A DNA stretch of 64,000 bases from Atrichornis clamosus (lineage: Eukaryota > Chordata > Aves > Passeriformes > Menuridae). Location: NCBI GenBank assembly GCA_013400975.1, contig WBMZ01000175.1:1-64000 (forward strand), in the 5' to 3' direction. This document shows, one piece after another, positions 12,806 to 26,800 of the stretch; positions within the stretch are counted from its first letter, which is position 1; every line of letters starts with the position of its first letter. The position numbers and the translations under genes are program-made. The notes under the pieces are model-generated. The model did no database searches and was not told where the DNA came from. It saw nothing but the letters and a program-made list of their open reading frames with translations.

Positions 12806-15800
12806 GTAAGTACCCCAGTGTTGTTATTTTTATATCGATTTTTATGAAACACGTGTAGTTACATTTTTACAAGGCAGGAGGTTCTCTTAACGATGGCAGC
12901 AAGACAGGCAGTGCAAATGTTCAGGGGCTGAGTGCATTCCTCTGTCAAATGACAGAGGGCAAGAATATGTAGTTTAACTTCAGCCTTATAGAGGTAAAAC
13001 CAGAACCAAACATTCAACACCAGACAAGTTGCAGTCAGTTTGGTTCCTGGAGAGGTGACTTCCTGCTCTCCCCCCATTCTCCCAGTCCCCAGGTGGGGAT
13101 GTTTGATAAAACGAATTTACAGACAAAAGCTTGGGCTAGATTCACCACACAGCATCTTCAGTGGTGAAATTTCAGCCTTATACATGAATTTGGCTATCGA
13201 TTTCAAGGTGTGGTGTTCTCTGCTGTGATTTAATTCTGTGTTCTAGAGATTTTTACATATTTATTTTATTTTTGAAAGTGAGAATAATTGTGAATTTTGA
13301 TCCTGCATGCCTGAATTTGCAATAAGCATGTTAGCAAAAGATTATGCTTGTATCTTAAAAAAGGAAACAGAATTTCATTAGCATAACTTCCTTTTCTTTT
13401 TTTTTTCCCTGAGACCCTCTTGAATTGTAATGAAGAAGAAAAAAAAGGATGAGAAGATACTGTCAAAGAAGAAAAAAATAGAAATGGCCCTGAACATAAA
13501 TCAGTAGAAATGCTGTTGAACTAGGCAATATTGTATTTGGGAAAGCAGCCATTAGGCCAATGTCAAATGAGACACATGTATTTGGATATAAAACTCAGCT
13601 TGCTGCATACCTTTAGGGGAGAAGAAGAAAGAAACCCAAACATCACACTCCATTTTTATTATGGAAATATTTAACATGAAACAATAGACTATAAATAAAT
13701 TAACCCAGGAAATCAGACAGTAACCCAGGTGTCTTAGACTATTGCTTTATATTGAAGCTGAATGTGCAAATTGACCATTACATTTTATGGAGATTCAGTC
13801 ATACCTACTGGTGCTTTTCTTTTGTATTTCTCTTTGAACATCCCACTTTTTAGGAAGCCCCCTTTGGGTGTGTGGAAAGTATCAACATCTCCACAGATTG
13901 AGGTTGATTCATTCACTTCCCCCCGGTCCCAGTTGCTTTGACAGTTGCTTCAGCAACCTGGGCATGAAAGCCACACACCTCCTGCATTTTAACTCAGTTT
14001 GGTTTTTTACCCTGGGCTTTGGGTCAGCACATTCTACTCAAGCCAAGAGCAATCTCATTTTGCAGGACATGACAAGCAGTGCTGCAGTTTCCACTGGGAG
14101 TTGCTGGAAACATCATCTGTCCCTGCAGCCCAGTCTCCAAGAGCCAGTCTGGAGGCTGCAGCCGAAGGTTGGCATCCTTTCTTTCCCAGTGGTAGCTCTC
14201 AGAGGTCACTGATATAATTTTAGTATTTGAAATGGTGCCTTACAAGTGTTACATGAGTATTCAATCCTGGGCATAACAGGGAGGGACCTCAGCTGCAAAA
14301 TTCGGGTTAGGATGCAGAGCCACAGGCTGGAAGAGGAGTGTCCAGAGTAGTGCTTTAAAGAGTAGACTCTTTAAAGCTCTTTGAAATATGTCTGAATGCA
14401 GGAAGAGACTCCGATGGTTTAAACATGTTTGAAACTCCCAAATGCAAAGCAATTGTGGTGCATTACACCTATCACTTCCTCACTTTCTTGGTTTTTTCAG
14501 TCTGCTTTTAAACAAAGAAGCATCTGAAATCCATAAACTTTATTTTTTTATACTCATTTAAACACTAGATGCCATTAAAATATCCATACATTGAAAATCT
14601 CAAGAAACATATCTGTATAATATGTTTAAAGATTTATCATGTTGAAATAGTAGATAGAGGCAGAAAAGCCTGAAAATCTTTATTTAGAAGCCCATTGCTG
14701 TAATGAAGAACCTTACCTGTGAAGAAGTAGTAGTGCAGTTTTTCTCTCATTTTCACAAATATGTCAGCTAAATACATAAATAAAATAAGTGTTGGCTTTA
14801 ACTAGCATATCTGTCTATTTTTTTGTTATCTTTTTATTTAGAAGGCATCAACTGTCCTTGCACAAGGGTTGTTTTATCTGTCCTGTCCCCAGAAGCTGAG
14901 TGTTCTTGTGAACTGACCTTTCCGGAGTATTTCTGTATGTGGGCTCTTCATCCTAGCTGCTGAAGTCAGGCATAAAAGACACAGTTAACCTAAAAGGGAT
15001 AGAAAGGTCTAAGTCTGCTGACTTTTGCTGTCCAAGGAGAAAAAAAAAAAAGTGTCTGAGGATGCCTTTCCCCTGTATTTCCTGAGCGGAAGCGGGTACA
15101 GAGACAAAAGAGAGGTGGTATTACACCCTAGAGCCAGATCTGGGGACAGTTATCAAGCTAAATTAGTCCTTTGCTCACACAATCATCTCAGTTTGTTCTG
15201 TCCTGAGGGAGAAAGAATTCAAAGAAATAATCATGGGATCTTTACCCAATAATCTGTCTTTTACAGTGCTACAGAACTTTTAGGCCAAGTGATGAATAGC
15301 AAATAAAAGCACAAGGAAACAGCAACTATTTCGAGTTTACATAATATGAGGCTGCAGTAGCCATTAAGGCTCCCTGGGGGCAAAGGAGCCCTCCCTGGCA
15401 AGCAATAGCTGGTGGCCCTGTGGACAGAGCACAGCAGAAAGCTCTTGGAAACAGAGGCCATACCTGCAGATGGTATCTGAGTTTTATCTGAACAGCAGAT
15501 AGCTTTACAACTCACCTGCAGCAGTCATTGCTAAGGGTCAGATAAGCTCGTGGTTCATAGTGGAGAAACCCCAAGCACCCTGCACAACCCAGCAGAGGAT
15601 GAACACATCTGACAGACACATGGGCGGGAGGGTGATCTGGAAGTTAGCTCTTCACAGCACGAGGATAAAAACAACTTCCAGATGAAATCACAGGTGTTCG
15701 TCAAATTCTCTTTAAAAACACACCAAAATCTAAAAAAAGCCCCAAAAAGAGATCCTGAGCCCTGTCAAAATAAGGGAAAACATCTAGTGGTGTCATGACA

Positions 15801-18294
15801 GTAGAGCACAGAGAGGAAAGCAGCTCTGAAGGGAGCAAGACTAATGGGTTAATTAACGATTATCCCAGCTATCTGCAGAGGAGAGCTTCTCTCTTTACTG
15901 AGCCGTGCTGGAGATTATTTGAATGACAGCAGGGCTTAATCTGACACATCTTCCAAGCCAGTGCTACAGGCTGGCTGAAACACTGCCCTCCAGGCTCTGC
16001 AAAGGAGCAGTTATTTGGTGCCTGTTCTGGTTATGGACAGATTTTCCCCTGACCACAGGCTCTGCCTGGTTATACTGGTAATAGCTGCTCTGGGGATTTA
16101 GTTTTACTGGTAGAGGATATCGAGGTGCTTTAGACCAGAAGATTCCCCAGCTGGAGCAAACGGGACTGCTGAAACCATTTGGTGGGGCAGGGCAGTGTTA
16201 ATGCTGAGAGGACAGCGCTGCGTTCGCTGCTTTAATCGCTGTGGCACAGCTTGGAGCTCAGACACCTCGTTTGACAGTAGGCTTTTCTCTGCCATCTATG
16301 AGGAGCTGAACAAGGCAGCCTGAGGGCAATGGTACCTTTCCCTCAACCCTCCTCCTGCTTCCCATTCAATTCAAATAGTTTCCTGTGCGGTTGCCCCACC
16401 TGAATTTTATTTCTGAGGAGCTGCAGGTAGTTTTTGAGGTGATTTACCAGCGGCCTGGTGACATGAGAGCAGATGGTGATGTGACCGGGTACTGGTTACC
16501 CTACAGTCCTTTTCTATTCTAATCAATAACTGTGTAATGGCTTTCCCTGCCTTTCGGTTCACTGTCCCATCAGTGAGCTCGTCCCCCTACAAATGGCAGA
16601 GCTCCTGCCTGCTGACCTTTGCTGCGGGTCTTTGCAGTACATCAAAAAGATTAATGGTGCGAGTTGGTAGTTTCAAGACCCAGCTCTCCAAATAAAAGAT
16701 ATTTTTTAATTACTGTCCAAGCCTATTAGGCAGAGGATTGTGTAACATGTGTTTCCTTTTAGAGATGAACTGCCCCAATGGCAGTCGCAGAGCACTTTTG
16801 CATAACTCTTTCCCCCTCCCCCTGGCCCTATCTTTGTGCTGATGTGTTAATGTGCAGACATCCTGCTAATGGCTTGGATATGCTTAATCTTAGAAAGTAA
16901 TTTTGAGGATGGGGTTGGGTCTCTGCTGCATCCCTGGGGAGCTGTTTCCCTTTGAGTGGGCAGCACTGCCAAGTAGTTTTGGGATCTTAACTCCTTACTG
17001 CCAGGTCTGCTTTCCCTTCAAAGATAAATCTTGCCCTTTACCTCACCAAATACCATCCCTGTTTTGGCCCAAAAGTTTGGTTTATTTTCTGGTTGGATTC
17101 TCATCAGCTTTTTCCATTTGTTTGGGTTTTTTTTAAGGGGTTTAACCACTCAAGAGAGGATACTGGAAAGGGCTCACATCTGCATCTGCAGCAGCGGGTT
17201 GGCCTTTGTCCCGATGTGATTAAGGGCACTTTCCAGTGCTACCTGAGGTCACAGTGTTAGAACAGTGAAATCCTTTTCTTTTCCACAGTGTGGAAATTCA
17301 AGTGTTTTCATGTGAACAGAAACATTTGAAAAGGTCTCTGCCAAGCAAAGCTTTGCTCACCAACTTTTTGCCATCCATTACACTGGGATGAATCCTTCAG
17401 CCTTTACCTGTATGAGTAATTTGGAGCCCTACGAGTAGATTTAGATTACCTGGATAATGACAGGTTTTGGGTCAGACCCACCATTTTCAGTGAGTAGAGT
17501 TTGCAGGGTGAATTCTTCAGTTGTACTTCAGATCTAGTCTTCTCCTACTTTCTTTGCTGTCTACTCCTGCTGCTGATCAAGACAAAACATTCCACTGTTC
17601 AAATACCTGGCAACAACTATTTAATTTGACAATTTGTAGATGGTATTCCTGTATTACCCTTTAGGACCTTAATAATAGGTTTTTCTTTAGTGAAGCATTA
17701 AAACATTAAAGGCCATAAATTCCACAGTCACCTGTATCCATTTATTGCTAATTTATTATGGAACATATCATAAAACTTTGCTTGACATATAGGCCTCTTC
17801 ATAACTATAAATCTCTTTTCAACTGTTTAGATAACTTACGCTTAAGTTCAAGGAAAGACCTCTCCGAACAAATATTTTAAACATCTATTTATTATGCAAC
17901 ACTAATACGTACAAACTATGTGGCAAACACTGAGAAATATTACTCTGTAGTCAGATTTATCACTTCAAGCTTTTTGGGGATACATATATTATAAAAATAA
18001 AATAAAAACTTTGTGTCAAGTATCTGCTTTTTTTAAAGGTTTAAGAGTTCTGACTGAATAGATCTGTTATTACAGTTAATATCAAATGTATAAATGTTTC
18101 TCTTCAGATTAAGTTTGTCATTTGTAAACTGGAACTTCAGAAAGAGTTGTAAGTGTGCTTCATAGAGGAGAGTACAAGCAAAATTTATCAGACTTGGTAA
18201 TTCCATATCAAAATATTGTCTATAGTGTCATTGTTGCTGCAGAGCTTGACCCTGCTCACATAAAGCCAATTTTTAAATCTCCGTGACACTGGAT

Positions 18295-18335
18295 TATAAA
18301 TATATATATTTCTATATATACACACACATATATAA
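18295..18335. repeat. TA/CA-rich simple repeat
   Basis: A short imperfect microsatellite alternates TA and CA dinucleotides (TATATATATTTC, then TATATATACACACACATATATA). Such tracts are often polymorphic in length. No function is implied. Confidence 0.75.
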
Positions 18336-18547
18336 TTTGGGCATTTCATTTACTCCATCTCAAATAATAAATTGGGGGTTGACACTGTTTATGTTTGTTG
18401 CTCTTAAATTACCTGCTCTTGTTTCATATGTGAAAAAGAAAACTTTTTCTTCCTTGTGGTGTATAAATTCAAGTTGTTGGATAAACCAAACCAGCATTCT
18501 ACAGAATACTACTTTTTTCCCCCTTTAACGTTTTTGCCCTGACTGAA

Positions 18548-18573
18548 TTATTAGCATATGTATTTGCTAATAA
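18548..18573. repeat. AT-rich inverted repeat (9-bp arms)
   Basis: TTATTAGCA at 18548-18556 and its reverse complement TGCTAATAA at 18565-18573 flank an 8-base spacer. A further direct copy of TTATTAGCATA begins at 18584. The cluster looks like local replication slippage in AT-rich DNA. Octamer-like or homeodomain-type AT motifs in it may be incidental. Confidence 0.6.
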
Positions 18574-20696
18574 AACATATGTATTATTAGCATACGTAAT
18601 AAAGTAATTTGTTTTAGCACCAATGCATGTGTGTACACCCAGTCAGCTTCTTTAGCAAGAAGTTGGTTTGTAAAAATACTGTTTGGATGCCTCCTTAAAA
18701 GGCTCTGTTTTATTAAATTTTTTTTCCTGCAGATCAGTTCATTTGCACATTGAAGGTCATTTTTATTTTTGAAACAAATTTCCCTCTTGTTGCTGTCCCC
18801 ATCAGTTCAGCTTGAAGTGTGTTTGCATATTCTCTGTGGCCTCAGGATTTTCTTATAAATTGTTAAACTATAAGACCAAAGGCACAGCGTAAGGCCAGAA
18901 CAGTACAGCAAGCACAGCTCTCAACTGGTTTATGTAAGTCAGAAAAAATGGGTGGAAATCTCCTACAATCTACACTAAATTCTACTCTTTAAAAGTGAGC
19001 TCTTTTATAGTAAAATAATTGAAACTGTACATATTTCTTTGTACTTGAGAAAACCAAAACCCAGCTTACTCTAACGCAGTCACAACATCATTAGCGTTCA
19101 AATGAAAACAAAGCAACTGATTCTTCCAAAATATACACCAGTTATTCACCAGTTTTCTGCTGACTCCATTTCTGGATTTTTTAATCAGGCTTGTTTCAGG
19201 GACAGGGCAGGGAGAACTCACACTGTAACCATTACATCCATTCACCAGGCATTGGGGCAAGAGGGTCAATTGTCTGTTGATGTTTTGGCCCTGTCAGCCT
19301 CCCAGTCACACTTGCTGATTGCTGCTTTCAGAACATTTCTATACTTCCCCCTTCCTAATGTTTTCCCTGCTCTGTGCTTTTTCTCTTTTCCTTATCCTTT
19401 TTGCCAGTCCTTTCCCTCAGTTTCCACTCTCCCCCGTGCCCCTGCTCCGTATGAAACACTTGGAGGGAGCTCTTACAGCCAGATTCATTCTCTATCTTTA
19501 GTGCAAGAAAAGCAGCAGCTACTCTTTTTGATAGGATTGTTTGTGCCCCAGACTCTTTTTCTGGGGTTTAAGTGCTCATGAAAGAATTCATTTTTTGGAA
19601 CTTGCTGAGAAAAATAACAAATTCATATAAAAATAGTGAATCAGTATAAAAACCTGGTGAAGAGAAGAATGCTAGCAATTTGTGAGCTTAAACAAATCAA
19701 TTCTCTTTTGATTAAATTATCTATAGCCTAATGTAGACATCATTTTAATATTACTTATGGACTCTGTGTGTCTTTGCAACAGGCTCCCAGCACATCTCTA
19801 AATTCTGCAGTTCCACAGTAAACAACTTTTTATATTACTTCCTGAAAGTTGACCCTGATGGATTGTAATTAATTATATTGCTGATATCTGACAAAATAAG
19901 CAACTTTCCCAGTTATTTATGGTCTTGGATTTCACTCAACTACATTATACAATGTCTCTTTAAATGTTGTCAGGTGCTGTGAAAATGATCAGCCTCAAGC
20001 AGCGAAGCCTGGGGAGCAAGGCAAGGTTTAAAGCTAATACCATGACTCTCCGTTACTGATACAATCTTACCACAATAAAAGAATTACCTTTAATAAATAT
20101 ATTCCAGGACCGTCCGTGATGGGACTCAAGAAGCCAATTAAGTGTTGTATTCAAATTCTTTATTTTTCTCTGCAGAGAAACTCCTGGGCCAGGCTCCCTT
20201 CTGGCACAGGTCTGCTTAAATCAACAAATGGAGTTACACCCGAGATGAATTTGCCATGCTATGTTTTTCTAAATAGATTAGGGGTCATTTGAAAAGCTGT
20301 AAATAAACCTTTCAAATTCTTTAAGGCAAAAAGAAACAAATCTCCAAGAGGAAGAGAACGGGGAAAGAAAAAGAGGAAAAAAAAAAGATTTATTCTGCTT
20401 TCCCAGAACTGCAAGTTTCCAGGTGTTCACCTTTTGATCTGGCTACAGGCAATGATTTTCTGAAGTGGTTTCTGATGGTGCCTGACATCATTTATGGCAC
20501 TCCTGAACAATCTTGTAATGTGCTAAACTACATAAAATTAAGTGAGTTAGTGGCTAGCTAAGAGCAGCAAAAGGGCCATGGATATCACATGCACTTTGCT
20601 ACTTGCAACAACATGTGTAGCTTGGAAGCAGCATTATTTTTTTATTTGATAATGAGAATAAAATAATTAATGTTCTTCATTATTAATAGTACAGTA

Positions 20697-20800
20697 GGGT
20701 GACAGGCCCTTGGATTCTCAGTGTTCAATGCTGCACAAACACAGAGGTAAAAATCAAACGTGTTTTCCCTGATAATTTACAGCCCAGCTGATGGCAGAAC
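20697..20800 (+). mobile_element. Probable ancient amniote interspersed repeat, family uncertain
   Basis: The segment around GCTGCACAAACACAGAGG and the following TTTTCCCTGATAATTTACAGCC resembles an old repeat common in reptile and bird genomes. In that repeat a GCTGTACAAACACA block is followed by GACAGTCCCTGCCC and an AGAGCTTACA block. The match is partial, the edges are guesses and I cannot assign a family with certainty. Orientation is given as read on the plus strand. Confidence 0.33.
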
Positions 20801-23800
20801 ACAGCAATGGAGGAAACAAACCATAGCAAGGAGAAAGATGAGTGGTGTGAACCTACATTAAGCCAGCACAGTCATGCGTGTGGTTGGACAGCCCATGTTA
20901 CTCGTGTTTGATTAGGTTTTATACGTATCTTATTCATAGCTTGTAATTAAAAGAGAGAAGAATGCTCCCCATGAGCTAAAGGCACGGCAGAACTGGACTC
21001 AGCTGGCAGATGCTGCACCACTGAGTCAGGGGGAATTTTGCAATTTGTTCCCGTGGGTGGTGGCACAACTGATGCTGTTGAGTTTCAGGCAAGCAGGACA
21101 GCAGCTACCTCTGTGGGACTTAGGTACAAAATCAAACCCAAGAAGGCTCAAGAGTCAAAACTGGCACAGCCGGTCACCTCTGGCAAGTCCAGGCCATTCA
21201 CACAACTTCACTTTTTTCCTCATGAGCTGCAGTTTATTCCTTTTTCTCCAACAAAATTCTGTCAGAGAAGAAACTTTCTGTTGTACCCGAGGAGGGAAAC
21301 TGTTGGCAGTAGGTTTAACCTCTGCATCTCAAGGTTTTGTTAATTGCTTTAGCTCTGCTGGGCTCAGCTTAGGGAGCTCTGTGGAGAAGGGAGCTGAACA
21401 CCTGAGTGGTGATGTGTGGTGGGAGCAGAGGGCAGATCCGATCTGGAAAACCTGAGGATATGATCTATAACTTCTTTTAGCTGGAATTTGCTGAGAGCTA
21501 AAGGCTTCTTGTGAAGATTTGTTGTTGTCCAGGCAGAGGGGGATAAAGAAATGTGATTATCTTCTTGTCTCCCTTGTGTGGTTGTCAACACGTGGGATGT
21601 GTTTCTGCTGAATGCTCCTGTGAGACACAGAAATCTGTGCGGTGCTTCAGTGCCCAGCACAGAAATGAGAGTGAAATGCTGCAGTTTTGCCTTTTAGGAA
21701 TATTTAATCTATAAATAACTAATTAGCAGTCTTGCAGAATTTGTCATTACCAATGTTGATTCTAAGGGTTGAATTTGTTAATGACATTTTAAATTCTTAT
21801 TTTATGCCAACAAAGACTGTGAACGCTTAGCCAAATTAATAGAATTTGCATTGACAATGAACTATCTTCTCCCACTGAAAAAAGTCTAAGAAGAGAAATA
21901 TATCTTTGAGATCCTACCATGGTTTTGGTAAGTCTTTTCCAAGTGCTTATTCTGCAAATCACTAGATTAATACCATTTAGAAAGATCAGGCAAATGAAGC
22001 TGCAATTAAGAGAATTAGTTAAATCCATTATAGGCTGCTGGCCTTGCTCTCCAACTCAGGAAGGATTAAGCACCACACCCAAAGTCTGTTTGATCCTATC
22101 TTCAGGGCACTATTTATTAATTACACTTAATTATTCATGGCAAACCCCAAAATGAAGCAGTTGAACATTAATCCAGCTGTTACCTTTCCCTCAATTCAGG
22201 GGCTTCTTTGGGATGCTTTTCTCATCTGCTTGACTTTTCCACCCTTAACTTTACAGAGTGTTTGTCCAAGAGCCCCTTGCTGCAGCAGCAGGCTCATTTC
22301 TAGAAGGTGACACGTCACTCCTGGTCACTCATCGGTGCTAAATCCACAAGCACATTGCCAAGAATTGCAGAAACAGAATATTTATGCTGACTCGTGGATT
22401 CTGTGGCCTGTGCTACCCCGGGTATTTGTGCAGAGGTGGCATCCTCATGAGAGGATTCACAGCCAAGCCCGCTAAGGCAGCCCGTCAGAAACACCACTAA
22501 AAGGAATGTCAGTTCTCTAGGATTGATTTCTAACCAAAACTTCTATTTCTGAGAGCAACTCTTCCACTAGTCACCCCCGTGCAACCCTTAATTAATTACC
22601 AATATTATATTTACTAGAGTTTGACAGTAACTAGAGTTAGACTCTGTAACTAGAGGTTTGTAATTTGGATCATATGTTATTCGTGACTTATGGCTTAGGT
22701 GCTACTCAGTGCTTTAAGGATAAGGAAGTCATTTAATAACTTTAATCACACAGCTATTTTAGCTTGTCAAAAACAAGGGCAGTTTTGTGGTTGCTGTTTT
22801 GCAGTGAGAGTCCTTCTGTATGACAAACTGAACCGAGATGATCAAAACATTATACATAGAAAGTAAACAAACAAAAAAATCAGCAAACAATGACTTTAAA
22901 TTTCAAATGTCATGCTCTGAGGGCAAAATAATGAAGGAAAACACAATACACTTATCTCCTTCCTATTTCCACTCCATGATCAAAGCTTTTAACTGCAGTT
23001 TGTTCAATTCTTAATGATTTTCAGGCACTTTTTTAACCTCAGAGTACCAACAGACAAGGAATAGAAAGTGAAATGCAGGCTCTTCTCATGTTGTTGCACA
23101 CCAAAGCTCTTTTTGGAAATCCAGCTCTTCTGCAATCAGATTTAAAGCTGATTTAAAAACAAGAATTTTAATGTACCCTCACCTAAAACCATAATAATCT
23201 CTATTCCTGCCCCTGGATTTGCTGATGTACCATGGCTTTTAAGTATTTACCTTCTAGATATGAAGCTCCTTAGGGCTGCGTAATGCCTCATTATTATTAC
23301 CAGTCCCTCAAGTCATAATGAACTCAGGATTATAGCATATTCTATATTTAAGTTTCCAGGACCAATAATTATTATATGTTCTTTGTTCTGAAATTAAAAA
23401 AAAAATAAAGTCACATAATTAGTTCTTTTCTGCTCACTGCACAACAAGAATTGATTGGCAAGATCATGACTGCAAATGCTTGGGCAAACCCTAAAACTGT
23501 TTTTTTTTCTTTTCTTGATGGTAGGATGATACTTCACAATTTCATTATTTTGATTTACTAATCCAGAGAGCTGGCACAAGCTGCAACCATTAAATGATGC
23601 GACTGTGAATTTTAGAATGAGGGTGTGTTATTCGTTTTTGTTAAAAAAAAAGCCAAGCACAAAAAGGACTAATACCCACCTAGGTTTCCTACAACAGAAA
23701 CTTTTTTTTTCCCCCTGCTTGGAAAAGTTATCGAAGTAGACTTTGGCCTTATATCTTATATAGGTATATATACCTATCTTATATACCTAAATTGGCATTA

Positions 23801-26800
23801 CTTTGCTAGGCCAGAGATGCTGAAATTGCCTTTCACACAGAGTTCTGATTCATTCTTGATAGGAATTTGCTCGCAGACATTTTCTTTACGGTCTCACAGA
23901 GCCCATGTACTGAGCCTGGTCAGCTCCCAGAGCTTTAACGACGTGCATGGCTTACGCTGGTTTTGCCATTATGGGCACCTAGAAAAATATGCCTGATAAT
24001 AGCTAAAGCAGGGTATTTTCTACTTATGAGCTGTTTTATAAGAAACAAATTAAAATAATACCTTTGTAGGCACCTGTGCAGTCCCAGTGATATGAAAAAG
24101 GTTTGAGCCGTTGAAACAGGTTTTGGAATCAGCTAATGGGATATTTGGCAGCAATTTTTAATTAGATTTCAAATTAAAAGGGTTTCCTTTGGACAAATAT
24201 AAGGGATATATTGCCATAGTCCTCTGTCTCATTCTTTTTTCTAATCTCTGTTTTGCTACTTCTCCATTTCTGAAGCTGCATCCTGCTAGGGACAGAATCT
24301 TATTTTGTACATCTTTTCTTAATAATAAAGTAGATTTGTGTAGGAATATGAGGCTTTTGGCCAATTTTTTCAATTAATGTTTGGGTGTGAGGAAATAATT
24401 TTGTTGTTTTGCTGTTTTTTCTTTAAACATTCAACGCATATCCTATTAAGTTTCTGTAGCACAATTAATTTTATTAGCAGGCTCTCCTTGTTCACCTGTT
24501 TTTCAGGAATTCTGCATTTGGCACACATTGTGAAAGCTGACAAATATAAATGAGTATAGGAAGTTATTTGATTGCAAAATTGCAGTACTGTCAGAAATAG
24601 TATATATTCTAGTAGGGTTTCAATAGCCCCAACATGAGCTGAACTAAATGAAGACCTTGTGTGTCAGATGCAGTGAAATGTCTGGGGAACGTGCAGTTGA
24701 AATCCTTATCCCCACTCTCTTGTCTTGCTCATCCTCGTGAAAACTAACTCTCAGCTCATGGGTTTGTGCAACACGAAGTGCCATCACATCAGACTTTCCA
24801 CTCTCACCTGTGGAGCTGGGATCTTGCTGCTCTGGTGACATCAAGCACCAGTGAGTACCTTTTTCCATCTGGCTGAAGCAGATTCAGAGCGGGCAGTGAA
24901 GCTCAGACTCCAGTCTGGTCTGCAGAAAGCAACTCCCTGGCACTGGAATGTGCCAAAGAAGGGGGTGACAGGGTGGGGTAGGGGGTAGGGATGCTCGAGC
25001 TCGACTCCTGTGCTGGAGGAAGAGCTGCAGGAACAGCTCAGTCTGCTTGTGCTGTGTGGGTGTTCACACAATAGCGTTCAGTCATCAGATCCCAACTACA
25101 CACCTACACCAAGGGCTGTGTGATAGAACAGATTATGTGAGGGTGGATTAGAGGGTTGAGTATACAAGGAATCCAGAGCCAGATTTTTTTTAGATTTGCT
25201 TTGTGTTGCTGCTAATCTTTGTCCAAAAAAAAAAAAAACCAAAACCAAAAAAATCCATAATGGAACCACGAAGAATCTCAGCCTGAAATCACCTCATCTG
25301 GGTTTGCTGGATTTTAGATGTTGAAAGCTGGGATCTGGGATGTAATTGTGTAGCATTACATGACACGTCAGGTGTCCTAAATCCCCTTGAATTATAGGCA
25401 TATAATTCAGGAGGTGCCTCAGGTGCCCTGTGAAAAAAAGAGAGGTACATCTAGAGAGCAGTTCAGATCTCATTGACGAGGCTGTGGGAAAAGGCACCCC
25501 AGCCAAGTGGCTGGAAATGGGAGGAAACTGGCCCTGAGGTGTTTCAAAGCAACAGAAGTGGTAAACCAAATAATTCATCTGGACCAGAAACTAAAACCTT
25601 TGACAGGGTTTGCACTTAAAAATTGTGTCCATGACAGGTCGTCCATTTTTTCCAGTGATATCAGTTTTCCTCATAAAATACATTACCTCTCCCTACAAAC
25701 TTTGCCTCCCTTGCTCCTTTGAGCTCTCAGATTGGTGAGTAATCCTATTGACTTCCAAACTGTATTTGGAAATAGTCAAGAGCTTTGTCTGGTCAGGGTC
25801 CAAAAGTCCTACTAACCTGCAAGCATTTATGGAAAAAGTGCTGGTTGAATAGGAAAAAATGTGCTAAAATATATTTAAAACCTCCCCTCTCCAAACCTCA
25901 GCTGGCAAGTGCAGTGAGGCAAATGGTCCATTCTGAGTCCCAACTGTTTAGTCTGCCCAGTTTACAGTCCCCATTATGTGCCAGCTATGCAGAAGGTGGG
26001 CCATCACTTGTTTGCCATAGAGCAGAGCTTTACTTCAGCACTAACAACGCTCTGAAAAGCAGGCAGCTCCACAGAATAAAGTGGTACATTCTTATTTGCT
26101 GATGTGGTTCAGTTGGTTTATGGCAGGTCATACTTGTTGTGTCTGTCTGGTATTCTCTTGTTCTAATAAGCCCTATCTACAAACTAATGAATTCTGTGAC
26201 CTTTATTCAGGTAATTACTTTTTTATTTTAGTTTTCAAGGATTTTCATTCAGACTTCTTGGGCAGATGCAGAGTCTGGCTTTTCTGGCCCTTGGAGGCCA
26301 CGTGCTCTGTCCCAGGCAGGTAAATTCAGGGCCACTAATTTTTCCTCTGGGACTTGCTCTAGGAAGGTTTCATTTCACTGTGGCAGGTTAAATCACTGGA
26401 GCTGCTTCTCATAGACAAGTGTGTTCATTATCTGTTTCTTAGACAGCAAAACACTGCTGTTAGCCAAGGAAGAGCCTTTGGGAATCCACAGACTTTGACC
26501 TCATAGTACGAGCTCTTTTCCTTTGCTTTTCCTGCTTCCATTGTATTTTCTGGACCCTGCTAAGTAACCTTCCCCATCCAAAAGTTGCTCTTCACAAAGG
26601 TAGGAGAGATGTTGCTTTAGTTTTCAGTTACAGACTTTGCAACTCCATCAGAAGAAAGATTCTTGTTTTCACATAGTCCCCAAGAGTTGCCACTTAGTGT
26701 TATTATGGTCTTTGCTCAGGGTAACACCAGTTTGACAGCTTCCCATTTATTAATGCTGTTAAATATGTTAATAAACATGACATTTATTATTATCATAACA

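Larger units (their letters stand above)
9437..20696. other. Non-coding stretch with two possible exons
   Basis: No recognisable coding gene. The largest frame is the 159-codon one at 19102-19581, which has no identifiable domain and lies in ordinary AT-rich sequence. Two short GT-AG bounded segments (11411-11545 and 12756-12805) are listed separately as possible exons. Simple sequence includes an A-run near 9599-9612 and the AT-rich repeats at 18295-18600. Many pyrimidine tracts followed by AG occur by chance, so most apparent splice sites here should be ignored. Confidence 0.55.

Noticed and set aside
19102..19581. 159-codon plus-strand open frame
   Set aside because: No recognisable family; the Phe/Pro/Ser-rich second half reflects pyrimidine-rich DNA, and another frame is open through the same stretch.
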